DNA from: Sulfobacillus thermosulfidooxidans DSM 9293
GTDB taxonomy: Bacteria > Bacillota > Sulfobacillia > Sulfobacillales > Sulfobacillaceae
Direction: 5' to 3'
NCBI RefSeq assembly: GCF_900176145.1
Contig: NZ_FWWY01000001.1
Span: 3,391,011-3,455,010, forward strand
DNA: 64,000 nucleotides
The translations under genes were made by a program, and so were the position numbers. Under the pieces are notes generated by a model that saw nothing but the letters and a program-made list of their open reading frames with translations, had not been told where the DNA came from and did not search any database. Shown in pieces: positions 1-7,889 of the stretch; within the stretch, counting starts at the first letter, position 1, and each line of letters opens with the position of its first letter.

Positions 1-56
1 ATTCGGTAGAAATCTTCAACTTTTGCCACGATATCGTCAACATCTATTATCTCCAT
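1..56 (-). CDS. Unidentified protein, N-terminal fragment (runs off the window)
   Basis: An open frame reads leftward from an ATG at 56-54 to the window edge and encodes MEIIDVDDIVAKVEDFYR and beyond, too little to recognise a family. A GGAAAGGA stretch lies upstream, but at 12-13 nt from the ATG the spacing is long. It follows the aminotransferase gene on the same strand, about 95 bases downstream, after a perfect hairpin. It could be the next gene of that transcription unit or a chance frame. Confidence 0.35.
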   Translation of the reverse strand, partial: MEIIDVDDIVAKVEDFYR

Positions 57-137
57 TGGTTCGCGACTATCCTTTCCTGACCAATTTCGCTGCTACTTCT
101 AAAAAAGAGTCGTTGGCATGTCTCGTTCCCATGAAGG

Positions 138-171
138 GAAGAAGAGGGCCTTAGTGCTGGCCCTCTTCTTC
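138..171 (-). terminator. Perfect 13-bp hairpin enclosing the aminotransferase stop codon
   Basis: GAAGAAGAGGGCC (138-150) and GGCCCTCTTCTTC (159-171) are exact inverted repeats around an 8-nt loop that contains the TAA stop of the minus-strand aminotransferase. One arm is therefore the last coding bases of the gene. No T-run follows on the minus strand, so this is not a textbook intrinsic terminator. It may terminate weakly or protect the 3' end of the mRNA. Confidence 0.55.
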
Positions 172-1506
172 AAATGCTTTTTCCAAAATATTTAACGCCT
201 CTTCTAGCATATCTAAAGGCGTATTTAAGGGGGCTAGGAACCGAATCACGTTGCCATAAATACCAGCCTTGAGCATAATGACACCGTGATGTAAGGCATA
301 GTTTAATATACGCGCCGTCAAATCGCTGTAAGGCTCCTTGGTTTGGGGATCTTTCACCAATTCAATAGCAACCATTGCTCCTAATCCGCGAACGTCCCCA
401 ATCACTGGATACTTCTTTTGCATCGCGCTAAGACGCGTCATTAAATACTCTCCTTGCTTCTCAGCTTGCGACAGAAGATCCTCTTCCTCGAAAATATCCA
501 AAACCGCATTTCCAGCAGCTGTAGCTAATGGATTACCCACATAGGTTCCGCCAATCTGAGAGTCTCCGGGTCCGTCCATGACTTCCGCACGGCCCATGAC
601 CCCAGACAAGGGCACACCATCGGCAATAGATTTCGCCATCGTTAACAAATCTGGGCGGATATTCGCATATTCGGTGGCAAAAAACTTTCCTGTACGGCCA
701 AAACCGGTCTGAACTTCATCCACGATTAAGAGAATTCCATGACGTTCGGTAAATGCTCGCAACCAGGGTAAAAAGCTCTTGGGAGGAACCACAAAACCGC
801 CTTCTCCTTGAACGGGTTCCACAATCACCGCAGCAACATCTTCTGGGGCAACTTGAAGCATCAACGCTTGTTCGATGGCCTGGTAACAGGTTTCGTCACA
901 TTCATGTTGCAAAGAACCCTGGGCATAGGGACAGCGGTAGGGATACGGAAAAGGCACACGATATACTTCTGGCGCAAAAGGCCCCATACCTGCCTTATAC
1001 GGGTGAACCTTACTCGTTAGTGTCATAGCCATCAACGTGCGGCCATGAAATGCCCGCTCAAATGCAATAATCCCTTTACGCTTCGTGTAAGCGCGGGCAA
1101 TTTTAATGGCATTTTCCACAGCTTCAGCACCCGAGTTAAAAAAGACCGTTGTAGCAGGACCACCACCAGGAAACTTCGCATTGAGCCTTTCCGCCAACCG
1201 AACGTAACTTTCATAAGGCACGACCGTAAAATCCGTATGTAAGAACCGGTCAACTTGCTCATGCAAGGCTTGTCGCACTTTATCATGCGTATGTCCGACA
1301 TTTAATACCCCAACGCCACCTGTTAAATCAATAAAGGTGTTGCCGTCGATATCTGTGAGCAAACTGCCATGGGCTTTATCAATAACAAGCGGCGCATATA
1401 CCGATGTTGCCCTTGGCGTCGCCTTATCGATGCGGGCTAGTACAGATTGCGAGCGAGGTCCTGGAATTTCTGTCTTAAGTTCAATATATTTAGTAGCGGT
1501 TGCCAT
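151..1506 (-). CDS. gabT: Class III PLP aminotransferase, 4-aminobutyrate type
   Basis: A 451-residue pyridoxal-phosphate transaminase of fold type I, usual length for the family. It probably moves the omega-amino group of 4-aminobutyrate (or 5-aminovalerate) to 2-oxoglutarate in the cytoplasm, giving a semialdehyde. Visible motifs are the cofactor loop FNSGAEAVENAIKIAR near residue 125, the aspartate motif LLIVDEVQTGFGRTGKFF near 260, and the Schiff-base lysine in TMAKSIADGVPLS near 290. The ATG start is fixed by AAGGAGG seven bases upstream. The aldehyde dehydrogenase gene lies 75 bases upstream on the same strand, which fits a GABA-to-succinate route. The exact amine substrate cannot be read from sequence. 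Confidence 0.85.
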   Translation of the reverse strand: MATATKYIELKTEIPGPRSQSVLARIDKATPRATSVYAPLVIDKAHGSLLTDIDGNTFIDLTGGVGVLNVGHTHDKVRQALHEQVDRFLHTDFTVVPYESYVRLAERLNAKFPGGGPATTVFFNSGAEAVENAIKIARAYTKRKGIIAFERAFHGRTLMAMTLTSKVHPYKAGMGPFAPEVYRVPFPYPYRCPYAQGSLQHECDETCYQAIEQALMLQVAPEDVAAVIVEPVQGEGGFVVPPKSFLPWLRAFTERHGILLIVDEVQTGFGRTGKFFATEYANIRPDLLTMAKSIADGVPLSGVMGRAEVMDGPGDSQIGGTYVGNPLATAAGNAVLDIFEEEDLLSQAEKQGEYLMTRLSAMQKKYPVIGDVRGLGAMVAIELVKDPQTKEPYSDLTARILNYALHHGVIMLKAGIYGNVIRFLAPLNTPLDMLEEALNILEKAFEEEGQH

Positions 1507-1581
1507 AAAAATCCTCCTTAGCGTATCAAGAAAGTATCAAGGTACTGCCGATAAATTGTCTATGCCATAAAAGAGAGTTTT

Positions 1582-3057
1582 TTAGTCGTCTATCTGAGCT
1601 CGTTGAAGTTTGCCACTGTAGTCCACATATACCGCTTTCCATTCCGAGAAGAAATCTAAAGCGGCCGTTCCGGCTTCGCGGTGACCATTCCCAGTACCCC
1701 GAGTTCCGCCAAAAGGAAGATGGATTTCAGCGCCAATGGTGCCAGCGTTAATGTACACAATCCCCGTAGCTAAATCGCGTATGGCTTGGAATGCGGCATT
1801 CACATTGCGCGTAAAGATAGACGAACTGAGCCCATATGTGACTTTGTTATTGACCTGGATAGCTTCTTCAAGCGTCTTGACTTTGATCATAGATAGCACC
1901 GGACCAAAAATTTCTTCTTGTGCTATGCGCATTTCGATGGTGACATCAGTGAATAGGGTGGGAAGATAGAAATTTCCAGCCGATAAGCCACTATCATGAG
2001 GGACATCTCCTCCGATTTCCAAATGAGCCCCTTCGTCTTGTCCTATTTGAACATATTTATGAACTTTTTCGACGGCCTGGCGATTTATCAAAGGTCCTAC
2101 ATCCGTTTTGCTATCCAATCCGGATCCCAAACTGAGCTTCGCAATTCGGTCCTTTAAGCGCTCTCGCAGGACATCATAAATCCCCTCTTGCACAATAAGT
2201 CGGGAACAGGCCGTGCACCGTTGACCTGTCGTTCCGAATGCACTCCAAATAATACCATCGATAGCTAAATCCAAATCGGCATCATCGAGAACAATAATGG
2301 CATTTTTCCCACCCAATTCTAAAGATACCCGCTTTAATTGGGATCCAGCCACTTGCGCCACATGTCTTCCCGTTTCATTCGATCCGGTAAATGATATTAA
2401 AGCGACATCGGGATGACTGATTAAAGTTTCTCCGACTTCACTGCCCGATCCGAAGACAAGATTAACAACCCCAGCTGGAACCCCTGCTTCTTCCAATATT
2501 TTTACTAGTTCATAAGCCAGTTGCGGAGTTTCTGACGCTGGCTTGAAGACCACAGTATTCCCGGCCACTAGCGCAGGGAAAATTTTCCACGTTGGGATAG
2601 CCATAGGAAAATTCCACGGAGTTATAATAGCGGCCACTCCAATAGGATCACGGACTGCCATCGCAAATTTATTAGGGAGCTCAGAGGGAGTGGTATAGCC
2701 AAAAGACCGGCGGCCTTCACCAGCCATGTAAAATGCCATATCAATGCCTTCTTGGACATCGCCCTCTGCTTCCAATAAGACTTTGCCCATTTCTTGCGTC
2801 ATTTTCTTGGCTAGTTCTGATTTGCGTTCCATTAACAATTGGCCTACGCGAAATAATATTTCACCCCGTTTAGGAGCCGGAACCAGTCGCCACGATTGAA
2901 ATGCCTCTTTTGCTGCAGCCACAGCACGATTGACATCCTCTCGTGAAGACCGCGGTACTTCCACAAGCACTTCGCCAGTTGCCGGATTATAGTCATTATG
3001 ATATTGCCCATTAACGGGTTCAGACCATTGCCCGCCAATAAAATTTAATAGGCGCAC
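1582..3057 (-). CDS. NAD(P)-dependent aldehyde dehydrogenase, semialdehyde type
   Basis: An ALDH-superfamily enzyme of 491 residues that oxidises an aldehyde to a carboxylate. The Rossmann segment contains [14 protein letters not shown], the general-base glutamate is in SLELGGKNA (about 248) and the nucleophilic cysteine in [12 protein letters not shown] (about 281). An ATG at 3063 touches the AGGAGG directly, so it cannot be the start; the GTG six bases after the AGGAGG (3057) is the likely one. The neighbouring aminotransferase makes succinate-semialdehyde or glutarate-semialdehyde oxidation the best guess. 2-Oxoglutarate-semialdehyde and aminoadipate-semialdehyde dehydrogenases have similar sequences. 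A CodY-like site lies just upstream. Confidence 0.85.
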   Translation of the reverse strand: MRLLNFIGGQWSEPVNGQYHNDYNPATGEVLVEVPRSSREDVNRAVAAAKEAFQSWRLVPAPKRGEILFRVGQLLMERKSELAKKMTQEMGKVLLEAEGDVQEGIDMAFYMAGEGRRSFGYTTPSELPNKFAMAVRDPIGVAAIITPWNFPMAIPTWKIFPALVAGNTVVFKPASETPQLAYELVKILEEAGVPAGVVNLVFGSGSEVGETLISHPDVALISFTGSNETGRHVAQVAGSQLKRVSLELGGKNAIIVLDDADLDLAIDGIIWSAFGTTGQRCTACSRLIVQEGIYDVLRERLKDRIAKLSLGSGLDSKTDVGPLINRQAVEKVHKYVQIGQDEGAHLEIGGDVPHDSGLSAGNFYLPTLFTDVTIEMRIAQEEIFGPVLSMIKVKTLEEAIQVNNKVTYGLSSSIFTRNVNAAFQAIRDLATGIVYINAGTIGAEIHLPFGGTRGTGNGHREAGTAALDFFSEWKAVYVDYSGKLQRAQIDD

Positions 3058-3079
3058 ATGCATCCTCCTCTTCCATCAC

Positions 3080-3094
3080 AAAATTGAGAAAATT
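3080..3094. promoter_or_regulatory. Candidate CodY-binding site upstream of the aldehyde dehydrogenase
   Basis: AAAATTGAGAAAATT matches 12 of 15 positions of the known CodY consensus AATTTTCWGAAAATT. It lies 23-37 bases before the dehydrogenase start. CodY is encoded in this window and represses amino-acid degradation genes in low-G+C Gram-positives, so the position makes sense. A site with three mismatches in AT-rich DNA can arise by chance. Confidence 0.35.
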
Positions 3095-3268
3095 TACGCA
3101 AGGGATAAGTCTTACTCTCTTCCCCTTCCTCAGTATACTGAAATCGCTGGCGTTGTGCTTATATCGGAACCGTTTTCAGATAGCTTTGGCTTATTGCCAG
3201 TGAATTTGTTCATTGATACAATTTTGTTATACACAAGTTCAATGTTTTGATTTGTGAGGAGGATGAAA

Positions 3269-3571
3269 TTGGTTCACCACTTATCACCCGAACGGGTCGA
3301 AAGCATGGCGCGGAACGGACAGGCCATCGTGGTTGACGTTCGTGAATCGAGCGAATACAAACAGGGACATATCCCCCGGGCACGGCACATCCCACTGAGT
3401 CAGTTAGTCCACCGCTTAAAAGAAGTGAGTAAATCGCACACAGTTGTTGTGGTGTGTCAAAGCGGCAACCGGTCTGCACGCGCCTGCGAGATGCTACAAC
3501 AAGCCGGATACACCAAAGTGTTCAACTTGTCGGGCGGCATGAATAACTGGAAAGGCCCTGTTGAACGATAA
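3269..3571 (+). CDS. Single-domain rhodanese-like sulfurtransferase
   Basis: A 100-residue stand-alone rhodanese domain. The fold begins with AIVVDVRESSEYKQGHIPRA, and the active-site loop CQSGNRSARA carries the catalytic cysteine that accepts a sulfane sulfur (persulfide). Such cytoplasmic proteins move sulfur from thiosulfate, polysulfide or cysteine desulfurase. Start choice: AGGAGG at 3257-3262 abuts the ATG at 3263, so the TTG at 3269 with six-base spacing is better, although the protein differs by only two residues. It stands alone, transcribed away from the dehydrogenase. Confidence 0.85.
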   Translation: MVHHLSPERVESMARNGQAIVVDVRESSEYKQGHIPRARHIPLSQLVHRLKEVSKSHTVVVVCQSGNRSARACEMLQQAGYTKVFNLSGGMNNWKGPVER

Positions 3572-3841
3572 AAATCGCCTGTCAACGATCCCGGCCTACA
3601 GGCCGGGGCTTGCAGGTGTTTCGCCAAGAAAATCCTCTTGTAGATCAGTGATAAAAAAACGATTTGACGGGGATGCTTGCGCTAACCCACCAATCCTCCA
3701 CAGAACAGATAGAGGATAGTTCGAGACCATTGAAGCTCTGCATTGTGATCTTAATGAATAATATCGTTTGAGAGCCTCCGGCAATCCCGACGAACCATTG
3801 GTCGGAGTCGCGGCGACACTATCCAATAGGGCCAACCTCAA
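3572..3841 (+). other. Gene-free stretch with a GC hairpin, possible IS200/IS605-type end
   Basis: CCCGGCC-TACA-GGCCGGG (3590-3607) is a perfect 7-bp hairpin followed by GCTTGCAGG. It resembles the subterminal hairpins of IS200/IS605 and IS1341 (tnpB-only) elements, but no tnpA or tnpB frame is present and no second end was found. An 81-codon minus-strand frame (3596-3841) has no recognisable domain and no convincing ribosome site, and is left unannotated. The hairpin could also be the rhodanese terminator, although no T-run follows. Confidence 0.3.
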
Positions 3842-4846
3842 TTAATTTAACAACAAATACTTTGCGATATCGGATTTGGTCACTTGTCCCGTGCTGAGAC
3901 GAACAATGCTCGCCCCTGTTGCAAAGAATTCTGTATTAAACGCTGGCACTTCTGCTCTTCCCATATCATCATAGGGATAAAAGGTTCCATCAATAGTCAG
4001 TCCATTGTCGAACAACCCATTCCGCACAAAAATAATCTCCGTTTCCTCTACCGAATAATCAATCTTGACCCCCACAAAACCCGATACAGGATAATGACGC
4101 GCTCCGTCCTGCCGCATTTTTTGCAGCGCTAGATCCCGGCTTTGCATAAACCTATTGCTTATGTCTGTCAATTCTTGGTTATACCAACTTTGCGCAATAC
4201 CATATTTCGTGGAAAATCCTACCGGCATACAATGCCAGTGATAGCCTAAAGCAATGTTGACTGGCAACCATCCCCGCTGGAGTAATTTATAAGTGTCTTC
4301 CCCACTCAGCGGACTGACCAAGGGTTTCACCGGTGGATTCAGTCCCATAAAACGCACAGCGGTGCCGAGTATGGTGAAAGAGACCACGGTTTCATCCCGT
4401 TGAAAGCGGTAACGGGCATTGAGTACGGCATGCGCTCCAACCGCGGTTGCCTCTTGAATTAAGCGATCAATCGCCTCATCCTTGGCCCGGTAATAAGCTC
4501 GTACTAGGTTCGTGGCATCTAAATTGCTGTCAAGAAAGATGTGCCCTTGACTATCTGTCGCGGCATGAAAATAACAAGCCCCACTCACTTGAACAAGGGG
4601 TTCAATCCGGAGATGCTCTACCAAGAAAAAATCTGGTGTCGAATAAGTACTCATCCACGGCAATTCGCCCGATATAGTACGGTGTAAACGTACTTTGGCT
4701 TTATTGGGTAAATCACCAGATTCTAATGCCTGTAGATCAGCTTGCATCTCTTCTGGTCGTTGGCTTTCATAGACTTTATTCGTCAAAGACGTCCGTGGCC
4801 CGTCTTGTGGCTTAGAGGGCCTGCGAAAAAAAGGCATAAAGACCAT
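3842..4846 (-). CDS. Protein with two diverged YbjQ-like (PF01906 type) domains
   Basis: A 334-residue soluble protein containing two copies of a fold resembling the YbjQ/'putative heavy-metal-binding' family. The first runs from about residue 75 to 165, with the helix NLVRAYYRAKDEAIDRLIQEA, then GAHAVLNARYRF and FTILGTAVR. The second runs from about 180 to 290, with LLQRGWLPVNIALGYHW, then a helix and GFVGVKIDY. A C-terminal EFFATGASIVRL repeats the edge strand. YbjQ homo-oligomerises in known structures; its function is unknown. It lies 21 bases downstream of a related gene, so the two form an operon. The divergence of the repeats makes the family call moderate. Confidence 0.6.
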   Translation of the reverse strand: MVFMPFFRRPSKPQDGPRTSLTNKVYESQRPEEMQADLQALESGDLPNKAKVRLHRTISGELPWMSTYSTPDFFLVEHLRIEPLVQVSGACYFHAATDSQGHIFLDSNLDATNLVRAYYRAKDEAIDRLIQEATAVGAHAVLNARYRFQRDETVVSFTILGTAVRFMGLNPPVKPLVSPLSGEDTYKLLQRGWLPVNIALGYHWHCMPVGFSTKYGIAQSWYNQELTDISNRFMQSRDLALQKMRQDGARHYPVSGFVGVKIDYSVEETEIIFVRNGLFDNGLTIDGTFYPYDDMGRAEVPAFNTEFFATGASIVRLSTGQVTKSDIAKYLLLN

Positions 4847-4867
4847 CTCCCTTCTCCGGGGAACACC

Positions 4868-5674
4868 TTAATCGGTTGTATTATCATTCATGGGCAAAAC
4901 CAGGTTCGGTGGCGTCATAACACTATCCTGAAACTTCACAACAGCCGTCCCTACAGCAAAAAATTCAAGAATATGCGAATCCCAACTATGATTGTTTTCG
5001 TGGAGATGAACGCCTACAATGCCCTGCGCTTTTAGTTCTGCTGCTTCCGTTTGCATGCGCTCCATGGCACGTTCCCTTGCATCATAAAGTCCTTGAGTGT
5101 ATGGAAGTAACTCCCGGTTTTGTCCTAACTGTCGTATTGTCGCCAACGTTCCTTGATGGGCAACATGATACACACAAGAGCCCATAACCAAGCTGACGGG
5201 CCGGTATCCAGCTTGCATTAATAAATAAAAATCTTGTCCTGAAAGATCGGAGGTAAAGGGTTTTCCTTTAATTGTGCGGTGGCTTGACCCATCCTTGGCT
5301 TTGACAGCCGTCCCAATTGCGACAAATTCTGCAATATGTTGTCCCCATTCCCGGTGACTGACTTGTAGACGTACACCAATAATTCCATCCGCTTTGAGCG
5401 CATCGGCCTCTTCCTCCATGCGGGTCATGGCGAGTTCACGGGCATTGTACATGGCTTGCGATAAAACTGTCATTTCCTGGTTCTTTGTCCAATTGGCCTG
5501 CTGATAACCTATGTGGTAAATAGATGATCCCATAACCATGCCTAGAGGGGTAAATCCTGCTTCTTCAACCAAAATGAACTCGTTTACCGATAGATCACTG
5601 GTAAATACGAAATGATCAGGTTCCTGTTGTAACCGCGACAACGCATCTTGGGGCAGATCGGAATATTCCGCCAT
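4868..5674 (-). CDS. Tandem YbjQ-like domain protein
   Basis: About 268 residues built from two clearly repeated halves. Each half contains a strand ending in MGSSIYHIG or MGSCVYHVA, a long helix (YNARELAMTRMEEEADALKA and YDARERAMERMQTEAAELKA), a GIIGVRL or GIVGVHL strand and a final EFVAIGTAV or EFFAVGTAV strand. This is the YbjQ-type fold. The longest open frame extends 106 codons upstream but overlaps the promoter region of the divergent hemQ gene; the ATG at 5674 is chosen because the repeats start soon after it. Its ribosome site is weak. The partner downstream is a more diverged duplicate. Function unknown. Confidence 0.65.
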   Translation of the reverse strand: MAEYSDLPQDALSRLQQEPDHFVFTSDLSVNEFILVEEAGFTPLGMVMGSSIYHIGYQQANWTKNQEMTVLSQAMYNARELAMTRMEEEADALKADGIIGVRLQVSHREWGQHIAEFVAIGTAVKAKDGSSHRTIKGKPFTSDLSGQDFYLLMQAGYRPVSLVMGSCVYHVAHQGTLATIRQLGQNRELLPYTQGLYDARERAMERMQTEAAELKAQGIVGVHLHENNHSWDSHILEFFAVGTAVVKFQDSVMTPPNLVLPMNDNTTD

Positions 5675-5726
5675 TTTTAGTTGACCCGTTCTTAAAGTTC
5701 TCCAGGTCGTCCTCCCTTCCAATTTC

Positions 5727-5755
5727 TTGGAATCAGTATAGCAAATTGGAATCAG
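5727..5755. promoter_or_regulatory. Ten-base direct repeat in the divergent promoter region
   Basis: TTGGAATCAG occurs exactly twice, at 5727-5736 and 5746-5755, with starts 19 bases apart, roughly two helical turns. The first copy overlaps the -10/start region of the minus-strand promoter and the second lies upstream of the hemQ -10. This is the geometry of a paired operator for a dimeric regulator, but no regulator is known for it. Confidence 0.4.
5735..5743 (-). promoter_or_regulatory. Extended -10 promoter of the YbjQ-like operon
   Basis: Read on the minus strand this is TGC-TATACT, a sigma-A extended -10 element, with no good -35 at 16-18 bases. The predicted transcript begins about 55 bases before the ATG at 5674. 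Confidence 0.45.
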
Positions 5756-5774
5756 CAATGTGGGGGGATTGGTG

Positions 5775-5783
5775 TGGTATACT
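5775..5783 (+). promoter_or_regulatory. Extended -10 promoter of hemQ
   Basis: TGG-TATACT precedes the GGAGG ribosome site by 17 bases. The same nine bases occur before murJ and codY in this window. No matching -35 is seen. Confidence 0.45.
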
Positions 5784-5813
5784 ACTGGCGATATGATAGC
5801 GGAGGCGACGAAC

Positions 5814-6557
5814 ATGGCAGATGCAATCGAAACGATCGAAGGCTGGTATGCCTTGCACGATTTTCGCCAGATAAACTGGCCCTTATGGAATTCCTGCACG
5901 TCATCAGAACGGGAAGATGCAATTTCGTCATTAATGAAAATCCTAAACCAATGGACAGCCGTGGAAGAATCTGGAGAGGGCAGTACAGGCATCTACCACA
6001 TTATTGGACACAAAGCGGATCTGTTATTTGCCAATTTTCGTCCAACCGTTGACGAACTGCTTCAAGCCGAGTTGGACATTGACAAATCGCCCATGAGTCG
6101 CTTTTTTACCAAACCGTATTCTTATTTCTCAGTAGTAGAATTAAGTAAGTATCTTGTTAAAGGACAAGTTGATCCCTTGGCGTTGCCAGGGACTAAAGAG
6201 CGTCTTTACCCTATTTTGCCGAAAACACAGTATGTGTGTTTTTATCCCATGAATAAGCGGCGAGAAGGCCAGGATAACTGGTATATGCTGAGCAAAGACG
6301 AACGCCGGGAAAAAATGAAGGGACATGGCATCTTAGGTCATAAGTATGCCGACCGTGTTACCCAAATCATAACCGGTTCCCAAGGGCTTGATGACTGGGA
6401 ATGGGGTGTCACACTGTATGCTAATGACATGTTAGATTTTAAAAAACTTATCTATGAAATGCGATTCGATGAAGCCAGTGCACGCTTCGCTGACTTTGGC
6501 CCATTTCTTGTTGGCAAACGCCTGACCCAGGAATCGCTTCAAGTTCTATTAGGTTAG
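5814..6557 (+). CDS. hemQ: Coproheme decarboxylase (chlorite dismutase family)
   Basis: HemQ/ChdC carries out the last step of the coproporphyrin-dependent heme pathway of Gram-positive bacteria, decarboxylating coproheme III to heme b with peroxide. The 247-residue length is standard. Signature blocks are EGWYALHDFRQINW at the N-terminus, PYSYFSVVELSKY with the expected catalytic tyrosine, the arginine-rich YPMNKRREGQDNWYML, KGHGILGHKYADRV with the likely heme-ligand histidine, and LDDWEWGVTLYA. The ATG at 5814 has GGAGG eight bases upstream; an upstream in-frame GTG at 5760 has no ribosome site. It is divergent from the YbjQ-like operon, and no other heme gene is nearby. Confidence 0.92.
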   Translation: MADAIETIEGWYALHDFRQINWPLWNSCTSSEREDAISSLMKILNQWTAVEESGEGSTGIYHIIGHKADLLFANFRPTVDELLQAELDIDKSPMSRFFTKPYSYFSVVELSKYLVKGQVDPLALPGTKERLYPILPKTQYVCFYPMNKRREGQDNWYMLSKDERREKMKGHGILGHKYADRVTQIITGSQGLDDWEWGVTLYANDMLDFKKLIYEMRFDEASARFADFGPFLVGKRLTQESLQVLLG

Positions 6558-6571
6558 ATTTATGACATTCT

Positions 6572-6615
6572 CCATTCTCTGTGACTTCTCTGTTATTTGG
6601 AAGCGCAGAGAATGG
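6572..6615 (+). terminator. Ten-base inverted repeat downstream of hemQ
   Basis: CCATTCTCTG (6572-6581) and CAGAGAATGG (6606-6615) are exact inverted repeats separated by 24 bases. They sit just after the hemQ stop, where a terminator is expected, but the loop is long and no T-run follows. The rest of the gap up to thrC (6616-6784) is AT-rich with no gene or T-box signature seen. Confidence 0.35.
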
Positions 6616-6784
6616 GGTTACATATGATCTGCCAGATCGCGCGTGTTTTCGGTTTTAACTGCTTTCTAATTTTCTATTTTTCCCTCCTATCTCTAATTTT
6701 TAATTCCGGGCACAAGCTTCCTTGTACGTCTTTTGTGGATGTGTTTTCAATCATATTATCAAGTTGAACAAATTCTCAAAATGG

Positions 6785-6814
6785 TTGAGCACTAGGCGTT
6801 ACCTATGCTAGCAT
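6785..6814 (+). promoter_or_regulatory. Candidate thrC-thrB promoter
   Basis: TTGAGC (6785-6790) is separated by 18 bases from TAGCAT (6809-6814), which is preceded by TG one base away (extended -10). The predicted start leaves about 25 bases of leader with the AGGAG at 6831. There is no room for a leader riboswitch. Confidence 0.4.
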
Positions 6815-6845
6815 GTTTACAATCTTTCTCAGGAGTGTGCCCATT

Positions 6846-7871
6846 ATGCATATAGGATTGATTAATCGTTATCATGATTGGTTAGGTCTACCCGACTTAG
6901 AGCCAGTAACAATCGGAGAAGGCAATACCCCAATGGTTCACTGGGCGACATGGGATTCGTCGCGAATCTGGCTAAAACTCGAAGGATGTAATCCTACCGG
7001 ATCTTTTAAGGATCGTGGCATGACGGTTGCAGTTAGTCAGGCCCGATACGCTGGAGCCAAAGCGGTGATTTGTGCATCCACTGGAAACACCGCAGCATCT
7101 GCCGCGGCTTATGCTGGTCGAGCCGGTCTCAAAGCGTTCGTGGTGATTCCCAACGGCCAAGTAGCCTTGCCCAAAATGATTCAGGCCAGTGCATACGGTG
7201 CCACAATTTTGGCCATCGAAGGCAATTTCGACCAGGCATTGAACGCTGTGCGAGAAGTCGCCGAACAAGAGTCGTGGATCGCTTTAGTTAATTCCGTTAA
7301 CCCTTGGCGTCTTCGAGGGCAAGAAACAGGTGCATATGAAATTCTTGATGATCTAGGCCATTGTCCCCAAGCTTTAGTGTTACCTGTCGGTAACGCAGGC
7401 AATATCTCAGCATATTTTCACGGATTCCGCCGCCGTAATGAAGGAATCCCGCAAATGTTCGGCATACAAGCCCAAGGTGCGGATCCGTTAGTCCAAGGTC
7501 ATGAACTCGATAACGTTAACACCGTGGCTTCAGCCATCCGCATTGGGCGGCCGGCCAGTGCTCATTTAGCCAAAGAAGCTGTCCAAGAATCTCGTGGCTC
7601 ATTTTACTCTGTAGCGGACTCTTCGATCTTGCAGGCCCAGGAAGAACTAGCCCACGGCGGAGTGTTTGTTGAACCAGCTTCTGCTGCCGCTTATGCAGGT
7701 CTCAAGGCCTTGTATCATCAGGGAAGACTGCCTCATGGAGATATTGTCGTCATTTTAACGGGAAATGGTCTCAAAGATTCGCAAACGCCAACACTGTGGG
7801 CGCACGTCGAACCTCATGTTGTCGACAGTCATAACTTATTAGATGCCATTGGCCAGTTAATGAATTCTTAG
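6846..7871 (+). CDS. thrC: Threonine synthase
   Basis: A PLP enzyme of fold type II, 341 residues, that converts O-phosphohomoserine and water to threonine and phosphate. The Schiff-base lysine lies in NPTGSFKDRGM near residue 55, with ICASTGNTAASAAAYAGRAG following and the phosphate-binding VLPVGNAGNI near 180. The ATG at 6846 has AGGAG ten bases upstream; the more upstream ATG at 6813 lies inside the predicted promoter. It is 18 bases from thrB and certainly cotranscribed. The length is that of the short, Bacillus-type enzymes. Confidence 0.93.
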   Translation: MHIGLINRYHDWLGLPDLEPVTIGEGNTPMVHWATWDSSRIWLKLEGCNPTGSFKDRGMTVAVSQARYAGAKAVICASTGNTAASAAAYAGRAGLKAFVVIPNGQVALPKMIQASAYGATILAIEGNFDQALNAVREVAEQESWIALVNSVNPWRLRGQETGAYEILDDLGHCPQALVLPVGNAGNISAYFHGFRRRNEGIPQMFGIQAQGADPLVQGHELDNVNTVASAIRIGRPASAHLAKEAVQESRGSFYSVADSSILQAQEELAHGGVFVEPASAAAYAGLKALYHQGRLPHGDIVVILTGNGLKDSQTPTLWAHVEPHVVDSHNLLDAIGQLMNS

Positions 7872-7889
7872 AAAGATGGTGAGTACCGC

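Noticed and set aside
3131-3140. Palindrome CAGTATACTG as a promoter of the aldehyde dehydrogenase
   Set aside because: Contains a TATACT hexamer, but neither an extended TG nor a -35 at suitable spacing is present.
6616-6845. T-box or threonine attenuator before thrC
   Set aside because: No AGGGTGGNACCGCG core or specifier structure; the predicted promoter leaves only a 25-base leader.
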